A stretch of 11,757 nt of DNA from Spirochaetaceae bacterium. Its GTDB lineage: Bacteria > Spirochaetota > Spirochaetia > Treponematales > Breznakiellaceae. Shown here piece by piece: positions 5,845-11,757 of this stretch (positions are counted from its first letter, which is position 1; each line of letters opens with the position of its first letter). The notes beneath the pieces were generated by a model that saw only the letters and a program-made list of their open reading frames with translations, did not search any database and was not told where the DNA came from. The stretch is taken from contig JAIRPM010000139.1 in NCBI GenBank assembly GCA_031257075.1, forward strand, positions 1 through 11,757. Reading direction: 5' to 3'. The position numbers and the translations under genes are program-made.

Positions 5845-8778
5845 GTGAAAAAATTTATCAACCGGGCCGGACACAAACCTGCCCTTTTTGCAAAAGGCCT
5901 TGTCGGCCTTTTTGTAGTTCTTTTTATCTTTTCCAATTATTCGAAAAACGCGGCATATCTTTTTGCCCAGGATAACGCTTTCGATATTGTATCCAATGAA
6001 AAAACGCCGTTCATGCCCAATGCAAAAACCGGGCGGCTGGAAAACGGTTTAACATACTATATGCTGGAAAACAAAATGCCGCAAAACCGTGCCTTTATCC
6101 GCCTTGTAGTAAAAGCCGGTTCGGTTTTGGAAACAGAAGACGAACGCGGGCTTGCGCACTTTGTCGAACATATGGCATTTAATGGTACGGAACGGTTCCC
6201 CGAACAGGCGCTCATTAATTATATGCGCTCGCTTGGCATGCGCTTTGGCGCTGATTTGAACGCATATACATCTTTTGATGAAACTGTGTATATGCTGGAA
6301 ACGCCTACCGAACTATCCGGCGGCAAGAAAACAATTCCGCGCAAAGCGCTTGAAATATTTGATGATTGGACTTATGCGATTCTTTTTAACGAAAAAGATG
6401 TTGATGATGAACGCGCCGTAATTCTGGAAGAAAAACGCACACGTACAGGCGTACAAGAACGGCTTGTTGAAGCATACTATCCGCTCTTATACGCCGGTTC
6501 CCGGTATGCGGAACGCCTGCCTATAGGGCTTGCCGGCGTAATAAGCGGCGCGCCCGCTTCGCGCCTGAAAGACTTTTATACAAAATGGTATAAACCGGAA
6601 AATATGGCGCTTGTCATCGTTGGTGATTTTGACGTAAATGTACTTTTGGAACAATTGCCTGCGCTATTTACCGCAAAGAAAAATGCGGCGCCCTTTACGC
6701 GGCCTCTATACAGCCTGCCGCCGCCGGAAGAAAAAGCCCTTCGCGTTAAAGTCTGGCAGGACGGCGAACTTACCAGTACGCACATAATGATACATTCCCG
6801 CATGGACTGGCTGGGCAATAATGAGGACATGCGCACATATCACCGGCGCATAACTGACAACCTTATCGATTTTGTTATGAGCGAACGGTTTAACGCGCTG
6901 GCGCTGGACAGCGCATCGCCGTTCACCGACGCTGGCGCGGGAATTTCAAATCTAACAAGTACATCGGAAATGTATACATTGAGCGCATCTCCCAAAAACG
7001 GGCGTGAAAAAGAAACAATAACGGCGCTTTTAGCCGAAAAAGAAAGGCTTGTCCGTTTTGGCGTAACACAATCAGAATTAACGCGGGCAAAAAAAGAAAT
7101 GCTTTCGGCTTTCGGGCGCGCTTACAATGAACGCGACAAACGCCCATCTTCAAATTATATACGCGAATTTACCGAACACTTTTTGAATAATGTCGAAGCC
7201 CCCGGTATTGAATGGGAATATAATGCCGTACAACATATTCTGAATGATATATCTGTAGATGTTTTAAATGAACGCGCGCGGCAGTATTTCTCGTATGATG
7301 ATGTTACCGCGTTTGTGTGCGGCAACACAAGCGCGGCGATTCCCGCCGAAGCGGAAATTGCTGCGCTCATTCAAAATGCCCCTTTGATGGCCGTTTCCGC
7401 CCCGGAAGATGCTGAATTTGACGCTGATTTGCTTGATACGCTTCCCGAACCGGGACGTATTGTAAAAGAACGCTATGACAAAGCAAGCGGGGCAGCAACG
7501 TTTGAACTGAGTAACGGAGCGCGGGTTATTCTGCGCCCGACAGTAAATAAGGACGATGATATAACGCTGTTCGCGCTTGCCAAAGGCGGCACGGCAAATG
7601 TACCGGAATCTGTTATAATATCGGCACGGCTTGCGTCTGATATTGCCGCGGGAAGCGGTATAGGCAGATGGAAACCCGCCGAACTCGCAAAAAAACTTTC
7701 CGGCAAAACAGTTTCCGTATCGCCGCTGTCGCCGTCTTCGTTTATGCGTACTATATCCGGCAATTCAAACCGCGCTTCTTTGGACACATTATTTGAACTT
7801 ATCTATTTGAATTTCACCGCGCCGCGCATGGATAACGATGCGTTAAATCTTGTTAAAGAAACATGGATTACCGGATTGAAAAGCCGCGATGATAATCCTG
7901 AAAATGTATTTCATGATGAACTAACGCGGCTTATGTACAGCGAAAGCCCCTATTTCAACCCGCTACGTACAGAAGATATATCAAAAATTGATATACAGGC
8001 AGCGAGGCTTTTTATAGAAAGCGCTCTAAATCCGGCAGACTGGACGTTTGTATTTACCGGCAATATTGACAATAACAGGCTGCGCCCGCTTATTGAAACC
8101 TATATCGCGTCAATTCCGCAAAAAACACATACACCCTACAGCATGAGCGGATATCCCGGTATTGAACTGCGCCGGCCGCAGGAAACAGCGCGGGAAATTC
8201 GCAAAGGCGCTGATGATAAAAGCATAGTGTTTTTAAGCCGCATTGTTCCGGCACAATTCGAATTAAAACAGGCGCTCGCCGCTAATGTGCTTAATGAATA
8301 TTTTGATATTATATTAACAGAAGAAATACGTGAAAAATTGGGCGGCGTATATTCAATTTACGCAAATGTAGCCCTCTCTCCGATTCCGCCGCGCTATGAC
8401 CCCAAAAATCCCAAAACACCGGCAGGCGAACTTTCGCTGGAAGTGTTTTTCATCTGTGACCCTAAACGCGCGGACGAATTGACCGGCGCTGTAAACGCGG
8501 CGCTGCAAGCCTTTGCGGACGGTACTGTAAATGAAGACGCATTTGGCAAAGCGCGGCTCGCTTTGATTCAAAATCTGGAAGAATCGCTGCAGCAAAACAT
8601 GTATGTGGCGCGGACGCTGGCAAACTATGCGTTGATTTTCGGCCTGCCTTTGCGTACCGTGTACGAACGGGATAAACTGTATCCGAAAATAACGTTCAGC
8701 GCCGCCCGAAGTTTGCTCCAGCGCCTGCTTGCCGCAGACGAAGTGAAAGCGGTACTGCTGCCTGCCGGGGCGCGTTGA
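5845..8778 (+). CDS. M16 family zinc peptidase (PqqL/pitrilysin-like)
   Basis: The 977-residue protein begins with a basic stretch and one hydrophobic segment (about residues 16-32) that should act as a signal peptide or membrane anchor, so the enzyme probably works in the envelope. The catalytic N-terminal M16 unit has the inverted zinc motif HFVEH (H105, E108, H109) followed by MAFNGTERFP, and the likely third ligand in the LEEKR segment (E195). A second, catalytically silent M16-like half fills the C-terminus, including RIVPAQFELKQALAANVLNEYF and LGGVYS. Length and motifs match two-unit PqqL-type proteases, which degrade peptides inside a clam-shell chamber. The frame is open to a TTG at 5827, but GTG 5845 lies just after a -10-like box and starts MKKFINRAGHK, a typical signal N-terminus; I prefer it. 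The stop codon lies 8 bases before the ATG of the fumarase-type gene. Substrate unknown. Confidence 0.93.
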   Translation: MKKFINRAGHKPALFAKGLVGLFVVLFIFSNYSKNAAYLFAQDNAFDIVSNEKTPFMPNAKTGRLENGLTYYMLENKMPQNRAFIRLVVKAGSVLETEDERGLAHFVEHMAFNGTERFPEQALINYMRSLGMRFGADLNAYTSFDETVYMLETPTELSGGKKTIPRKALEIFDDWTYAILFNEKDVDDERAVILEEKRTRTGVQERLVEAYYPLLYAGSRYAERLPIGLAGVISGAPASRLKDFYTKWYKPENMALVIVGDFDVNVLLEQLPALFTAKKNAAPFTRPLYSLPPPEEKALRVKVWQDGELTSTHIMIHSRMDWLGNNEDMRTYHRRITDNLIDFVMSERFNALALDSASPFTDAGAGISNLTSTSEMYTLSASPKNGREKETITALLAEKERLVRFGVTQSELTRAKKEMLSAFGRAYNERDKRPSSNYIREFTEHFLNNVEAPGIEWEYNAVQHILNDISVDVLNERARQYFSYDDVTAFVCGNTSAAIPAEAEIAALIQNAPLMAVSAPEDAEFDADLLDTLPEPGRIVKERYDKASGAATFELSNGARVILRPTVNKDDDITLFALAKGGTANVPESVIISARLASDIAAGSGIGRWKPAELAKKLSGKTVSVSPLSPSSFMRTISGNSNRASLDTLFELIYLNFTAPRMDNDALNLVKETWITGLKSRDDNPENVFHDELTRLMYSESPYFNPLRTEDISKIDIQAARLFIESALNPADWTFVFTGNIDNNRLRPLIETYIASIPQKTHTPYSMSGYPGIELRRPQETAREIRKGADDKSIVFLSRIVPAQFELKQALAANVLNEYFDIILTEEIREKLGGVYSIYANVALSPIPPRYDPKNPKTPAGELSLEVFFICDPKRADELTGAVNAALQAFADGTVNEDAFGKARLALIQNLEESLQQNMYVARTLANYALIFGLPLRTVYERDKLYPKITFSAARSLLQRLLAADEVKAVLLPAGAR

Positions 8779-8786
8779 AGTTCAGT

Positions 8787-9341
8787 ATGAATAAACCTAT
8801 ACCCATTACCGCGCCGCTGCCGGCTCAAACAGTGTGTTCTTTGCAGGCCGGCGATATTGTTGAATTGTCGGGAACGGTGTGGACGCTGCGAGACGCGGGT
8901 CATAAACGTATAGCGGACGCGCTTGCTGCCGGGGCGGCGCTTCCGGCGGATTTTTCAAATGCCCTCATTTTTTACGCGGGGCCTGCGCCCGCTAAACCCG
9001 GACGGATTATTGGTCCCATTGCGGCAACGACAAGTATGCGCATGGACGGTTTTTTGGAAATGATGTACAAACTGGGCACCGCCGGCTCCATAGGAAAAGG
9101 CGGCCGGTCGGCGGAAGCGGCCGCGCTCTGTAAACAGTATCGGCGCGTCTATTTTTTGAGTATAGGCGGCGCGGCCGCGCTCGTCTCGCGCCATGTACGC
9201 TCGTGCGAAGTTGTGGCATGGGACGACCTGGGCGCGGAATCCTTAAAAAAATTAGAAGTTGAAAATTTGCGCCTTGTTGTTGATATTGACGCGCAAGGCC
9301 GCATCTTCCATGACGAACAAATCAAAATCTACCGGCAGTAA
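8787..9341 (+). CDS. Class I fumarase / tartrate dehydratase beta subunit (Fe-S hydro-lyase)
   Basis: The 184-residue protein matches the beta subunit, equivalent to the C-terminal domain of one-chain class I fumarases. It has GDIVELSGTVWTLRDAGHKRI near the N-terminus, TTSMRMD at residues 81-87, and GKGG at 103-106. The partner alpha subunit carries the 4Fe-4S cluster, and the two together interconvert fumarate and malate or dehydrate tartrate. No alpha gene lies next to this one, which is unusual since the two are normally adjacent. The ATG at 8787 is 8 bases after the peptidase stop codon with a weak GAAG upstream; a TTG at 8775 that overlaps that stop is an alternative start. Close coupling suggests co-transcription with the peptidase. 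Whether fumarate or another hydroxy acid is the substrate cannot be told. Confidence 0.88.
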   Translation: MNKPIPITAPLPAQTVCSLQAGDIVELSGTVWTLRDAGHKRIADALAAGAALPADFSNALIFYAGPAPAKPGRIIGPIAATTSMRMDGFLEMMYKLGTAGSIGKGGRSAEAAALCKQYRRVYFLSIGGAAALVSRHVRSCEVVAWDDLGAESLKKLEVENLRLVVDIDAQGRIFHDEQIKIYRQ

Positions 9342-9370
9342 CCGCGGCCTTGCGCCGCGGTTACTGCCGG
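9332..9370. terminator. 17-bp perfect hairpin between fumarase beta and rubredoxin
   Basis: CCGGCAGTAACCGCGGC (9332-9348) and its exact complement (9354-9370) flank a 5-base loop. The fumarase-type stop codon TAA (9339-9341) lies inside the left arm. The hairpin sits between two convergent genes. On the minus strand it is followed by T-rich sequence (TAGATTTTGATTTG), so it should terminate rubredoxin transcription; on the plus strand no T run follows. A further copy of ACTGCCGG occurs at 9381-9388, within the end of the rubredoxin gene. Confidence 0.8.
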
Positions 9371-9376
9371 AAAAGG

Positions 9377-9538
9377 TTAAACTGCCGGTGTAAAGTCTGA
9401 TTTCCCTACGCCGCACAAAGGGCATACCCAATCATCGGGAATAGCCTCAAAAGGCGTGCCGGGTTTAATGCCGCTGTCCGGGTCGCCTTTTGCCGGGTCA
9501 TAGACATAGCCGCATACTGTACAAACATATTTTTTCAT
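9377..9538 (-). CDS. Rubredoxin
   Basis: The 53-residue protein is a complete, normal-length rubredoxin, a small cytoplasmic electron carrier with one iron bound by four cysteines. The pairs are C6/C9 in YVCTVCGYVYDP and C39/C42 in DWVCPLCGVGKSDF, with the usual central GIKPGTPFEAIPDDW. In anaerobes rubredoxins feed electrons to oxygen or peroxide reductases and other acceptors. The frame is open further upstream to 9586, but the ATG at 9538 is preceded at 5 bases by GGAG (complement of 9544-9547), and the longer form would add 16 residues unlike any rubredoxin. It is a single-gene unit facing the fumarase-type gene. No partner oxidoreductase is in the window. Confidence 0.97.
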   Translation of the reverse strand: MKKYVCTVCGYVYDPAKGDPDSGIKPGTPFEAIPDDWVCPLCGVGKSDFTPAV

Positions 9539-9674
9539 AATCACTCCACAAAGATATCTCTCAAACCAAACAAGTTCTGGAGACAAAATTTATCCGTACC
9601 GCAAATTTACGGCCGCCGGACAATTTGAATATACCACTAAAAACAAATTTTTGTACAGAGAACACGGGCAATAT

Positions 9675-9714
9675 TGATGCGGCAAGACCTTCATTTTTAA
9701 GGCTTGTTGCATCA
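9675..9714 (+). ncRNA. Long imperfect hairpin in the rubredoxin-purB spacer, possible structured RNA or terminator
   Basis: GATGCGGCAAG (9676-9686) pairs with CTTGTTGCATC (9703-9713) through 11 positions, two of them G:T. The stem extends outward by a T:A pair (9675/9714) and inward, past a bulged A, by CCTT/AAGG, closing on a 7-base loop CATTTTT. A T11 tract starts 15 bases downstream. The G:T pairs favour an RNA role on the plus strand over a DNA-binding site. If purB is leaderless, this structure is upstream of its transcript and would belong to another RNA. I do not recognise a known riboswitch class. Confidence 0.4.
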
Positions 9715-9728
9715 GCGTTTCCTAAGAG

Positions 9729-9762
9729 TTTTTTTTTTTACACGTTTATGCTAGGCTAAACT
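9729..9762 (+). promoter_or_regulatory. Putative purB promoter with T11 tract
   Basis: TAGGCT (9752-9757) followed by AAACT leads into ATG 9763, the same layout as the other leaderless-type starts. An alternative -10 is TATGCT (9747-9752), which would leave a leader of only a few bases. The -35 position at 17 bp (9729-9734) falls in a run of eleven T (9729-9739). No Shine-Dalgarno sequence is present. Confidence 0.4.
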
Positions 9763-11211
9763 ATGCAACGTTCTATTTTTCAAAATATATCGCCGCTTGA
9801 CCATCGGTATTCGCTTTCCGAAAAAGATGTTTTTGACGCGCTTATGCCGTATTTAAGTGAAGAAGCCTCGATTTCCGCCTGTGTCAAGGCGGAAATTGCC
9901 CTTATCATTGCCCATCTGCGCGACAAGGGCCGTTTGACCGAAGCCCTTCGCGCCGCGCTCATCAAATTGGAAACAGCCATTACGCCGGAAGAAGTGTATG
10001 CCGAAGAAGAAAAGACGCGCCATAACATACGCGCCCTTGTTAATGTACTGAAAACCAAACTGCCTGAGGATGTTGCCCCCCTTGCGCACCTTGGGGCAAC
10101 GAGCGTTGACATACTGGATACCGCTTTTGCATGGCGCGTCAAAAAAGCAACGCTGGATATCGCGCTGCCTTTGTTTGCAAAACTGGAACTGCTGCTCTGT
10201 GATATTGCCGAGCGGGAAGCGGATACACCGCAGGTTGGGCGCACGCATGGCCAGCATGCGGTGCCGGTTACGGTAGGATTTGCCTTTGCCGAATACGTTG
10301 CCCGCGCGGGAAAATCTATTATACGCATTCGCGAATTGGCCGCAGATTTACGGGGTAAACTTGCCGGCGCTGTCGGCGCATACAACGCAACCGCCCTGCT
10401 TACCCGCGACCCGCTCAGATTGGAACAATTCTTTCTGGATGAAATGGATTTGCTGCCGTCCGAACATTCCACCCAACTTGCCGAGCCTGAACATATACTC
10501 CGGCTCTTGCTGGAATTCAATGTTTTTTTTGGTATTATTGCCAATCTTGCCGATGACTTGCGTAATTTACAGCGCTCGGAAATCGCTGAAATACGTGAAA
10601 GTTTTTCGAGCGCTCAGGTGGGTTCCTCCACGATGCCGCAAAAACGCAATCCTTGGAACAGCGAGCATGTCAAAAGTATGTGGAAGGCGTTTATGCCGCG
10701 CGTTCTCACATTTTTTATGGACCAAATAAGCGAACACCAGCGCGACCTGACCAATTCCGCAAGCCAGCGTTTCATTGCTGAGTACATAACCGGGCTTTGT
10801 ATGGCCTGCGAACGGATGCGCGGCGTGCTTGCCGGGCTTGCCGTTGACCGTGAAAACCTTATGCGCAATTTGCGAAACGGCAGCGCGTCAGGAATGATTC
10901 GGGGAGGTATCCTTGCTGAACCGGCTTACATCCTGCTGGCAGAAAGCGGCGAAAACGGCGCTCACGAATACATACGCAAAATCACGCTTGCCTGTGAAAA
11001 GGAAGGTTTGAGTTTTGCTGCCGGCCTTATGCGTGAGAAAGAGGTTTTTGCCAAAATTACCGCCAAGTTAATGGAAACGGGCGTTGCGAAAAGCGAAGCG
11101 GAGGCCACGGCCTTTTTTGAACATCCTGAACGCTACAACGGTCTTGCCGCGCACAAAGCCCGTTCTTTGGCTGAAAAATACCGCCGTTTGTTAAAGAAGT
11201 GGCAGAATTGA
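9763..11211 (+). CDS. purB: Adenylosuccinate lyase
   Basis: The 482-residue enzyme belongs to the fumarase/aspartase superfamily. It has the three conserved regions: HLGATSVDI (H109), GRTHGQHAVPV (H162, H165) and the signature SSTMPQKRNPWNSEH, whose flexible-loop serine (S289) is the likely catalytic base. QISEHQRDLTNSASQRF after the signature and the overall spacing point to adenylosuccinate lyase rather than argininosuccinate lyase, fumarase or aspartase. PurB acts twice in purine synthesis, releasing fumarate from SAICAR and from adenylosuccinate. No other purine gene is in the window, so the gene stands alone, between a structured spacer and a small DUF6941-like gene whose promoter overlaps the purB stop codon. 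The start at 9763 follows a -10-like box directly and has no Shine-Dalgarno sequence. A related lyase of this superfamily with another substrate remains a small possibility. Confidence 0.92.
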   Translation: MQRSIFQNISPLDHRYSLSEKDVFDALMPYLSEEASISACVKAEIALIIAHLRDKGRLTEALRAALIKLETAITPEEVYAEEEKTRHNIRALVNVLKTKLPEDVAPLAHLGATSVDILDTAFAWRVKKATLDIALPLFAKLELLLCDIAEREADTPQVGRTHGQHAVPVTVGFAFAEYVARAGKSIIRIRELAADLRGKLAGAVGAYNATALLTRDPLRLEQFFLDEMDLLPSEHSTQLAEPEHILRLLLEFNVFFGIIANLADDLRNLQRSEIAEIRESFSSAQVGSSTMPQKRNPWNSEHVKSMWKAFMPRVLTFFMDQISEHQRDLTNSASQRFIAEYITGLCMACERMRGVLAGLAVDRENLMRNLRNGSASGMIRGGILAEPAYILLAESGENGAHEYIRKITLACEKEGLSFAAGLMREKEVFAKITAKLMETGVAKSEAEATAFFEHPERYNGLAAHKARSLAEKYRRLLKKWQN

Positions 11212-11242
11212 ACAAACCGGGGATATCTAATATACTGGAAAC
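11208..11242 (+). promoter_or_regulatory. Strong putative leaderless promoter of the DUF6941-like gene
   Basis: TTGAAC (11208-11213; TTGA plus one shifted match) and TATACT (11231-11236) are separated by exactly 17 bp, and GGAAAC then leads to GTG at 11243. The predicted transcription start falls at the start codon. The -35 box overlaps the purB stop codon TGA (11209-11211). This is the best promoter in the window and the clearest case of the leaderless layout. Confidence 0.65.
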
Positions 11243-11650
11243 GTGAAAACAGAGATTTTTACTTTTTGTGATTTCGCGCAGGAAAATGCCGGCAAACTCA
11301 CGGTAATAGGCACTTTTGATACTATTATTGTCAGCAAAATTCCATGCGCTCATCCGCAGCTTTCAGTCGTCATACGAATCCGTTTTGATTTATGGGAATT
11401 CAAAAGCCATACATTCAAAATTGAAGCCCGCAATCTGAACGGCGAATTGATAGTGGAACCGTTGCGGGGCAAACTTGATGTGAACGGCAACGGCAATGCG
11501 ACTGCCGTTACCCACCTTGTATTTTCAATAATGAATTTGAACCTTTCCGCCGAAGGCGTTATCAATTTTATTCTTTTTCTAAATGATAAAGAAACCTTCT
11601 CGGCTCCATTGTATGTACGAAAATTAAGGCCTCCCCCTGTCAGAAAGTAA
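11243..11650 (+). CDS. Small conserved protein, DUF6941-like
   Basis: The 135-residue protein has no signal peptide or membrane segment and looks like a compact beta-rich fold. The N-terminus, FTFCDFAQENAGKLTVIGTFD followed by a conserved P and an RxRFD-type strand, matches my recollection of a widespread bacterial family of unknown function (DUF6941), in which members begin with a similar FCDxA...GKL...G.FD pattern. No catalytic residues stand out, and no function is known to me. The C-terminus ends in a basic, proline-rich tail (RKLRPPPVRK). It has its own promoter, with a GTG start directly after the -10 region. Location downstream of purB gives no clear hint of role. Reality of the gene is secure; the family label less so. 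Confidence 0.75.
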   Translation: MKTEIFTFCDFAQENAGKLTVIGTFDTIIVSKIPCAHPQLSVVIRIRFDLWEFKSHTFKIEARNLNGELIVEPLRGKLDVNGNGNATAVTHLVFSIMNLNLSAEGVINFILFLNDKETFSAPLYVRKLRPPPVRK

Positions 11651-11667
11651 ACTGCATAGTCCGCCGC

Positions 11668-11757
11668 CTACGGCACAGCTCGTGCTGCTTCCAGCAGCAG
11701 GCGGAATTCCGCCATCTTCTTTTTTGTTTGCGTGATGAACGGATTGTTTTCCAGTTT
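11668..11757 (-). CDS. C-terminal end of an unidentified minus-strand gene (rest outside window)
   Basis: Reading leftward from the right edge, the minus strand is open for 29 codons and ends at TAG (complement of 11668-11670). The translation, KLENNPFITQTKKKMAEFRLLLEAARA and two more residues, is a charged amphipathic helix of the kind that ends many proteins. It lies 17 bases from the convergent DUF6941-like stop codon, which is a plausible spacing. The fragment is too short to assign a family, and I cannot rule out a chance open frame. Within it, GGCGGAATTCCGCC (11700-11713) is a perfect 14-bp palindrome. Confidence 0.4.
   Translation of the reverse strand, partial: KLENNPFITQTKKKMAEFRLLLEAARAVP

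Noticed and set aside
9539..9586. N-terminally extended rubredoxin starting at 9586
   Set aside because: GGAG sits 5 bases before ATG 9538, and the shorter protein is exactly rubredoxin length.
9600..9762. Purine-type riboswitch controlling purB
   Set aside because: A strong hairpin is present, but I do not see the three-way junction or conserved loop bases of purine riboswitches or the ZTP motif.
9780..10544. 254-codon open frame on the minus strand inside purB
   Set aside because: It is antisense to a clear adenylosuccinate lyase. Its serine- and arginine-rich translation is typical of a reverse-frame shadow and shows no domain.
9763..11211. Argininosuccinate lyase or fumarase instead of PurB
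   Set aside because: The signature loop and the QISEHQRDLTNSASQRF segment fit adenylosuccinate lyase better, and no arginine genes are nearby.
1..11757. A new multi-gene defence, mobile or biosynthetic system
   Set aside because: All substantial genes but one fall into known housekeeping families, there are no transposase, integrase, toxin or nuclease genes, and composition is uniform along the window.

Overview
The window is about 11.8 kb of ordinary bacterial chromosome with roughly balanced base composition and dense, mostly plus-strand genes. A spirochaete, perhaps a Treponema of the gut type, is my best guess. It rests on an Obg that ends after its G domain, the mix of anaerobe-type genes (rubredoxin, fumarase beta subunit, LivM) and the overall style of the proteins. 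No rRNA or marker gene settles it, so treat the taxonomy as inference.

Layout, left to right: the 3' end of the GTPase gene obg; a PHP-domain phosphoesterase; 4-alpha-glucanotransferase malQ; a cardiolipin-synthase-type phospholipase D protein. A branched-chain amino acid permease (livM) follows on the minus strand and overlaps the preceding gene tail to tail. Next is a 349-bp gene-free stretch with eleven TGACYGC-type heptamers. Then come a large M16 zinc peptidase closely coupled to a class I fumarase/tartrate dehydratase beta subunit, a strong hairpin, a minus-strand rubredoxin, and a 224-bp spacer with a second strong hairpin and a T11 tract. The window closes with purB, a small DUF6941-like protein, and the tail of an unidentified minus-strand gene.

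The genes do not form one pathway. They cover polysaccharide metabolism (malQ), membrane lipids (cls), nutrient uptake (livM), envelope proteolysis (M16), carbon metabolism (fumarase beta), redox (rubredoxin) and purine synthesis (purB). One metabolic link is possible: PurB releases fumarate, and the fumarase-type subunit encoded just upstream belongs to a family that consumes it.

The main observation is regulatory. Five plus-strand genes (malQ, cls, the M16 peptidase, purB and the DUF6941-like gene) each have a TANNNT -10-like hexamer ending only 5 or 6 bases before the preferred start codon. The intervening bases are similar (a GAAACT-like spacer) and there is no Shine-Dalgarno sequence. 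Two of the five also have a -35-like hexamer at exactly 17 bp. This points to leaderless mRNAs as a common expression mode here and moves the start codon of the cls and M16 genes downstream of the longest open frame. Rubredoxin, by contrast, has a normal GGAG ribosome binding site. I saw no mobile element, CRISPR array, tRNA or rRNA gene, and no multi-gene system that looks new.
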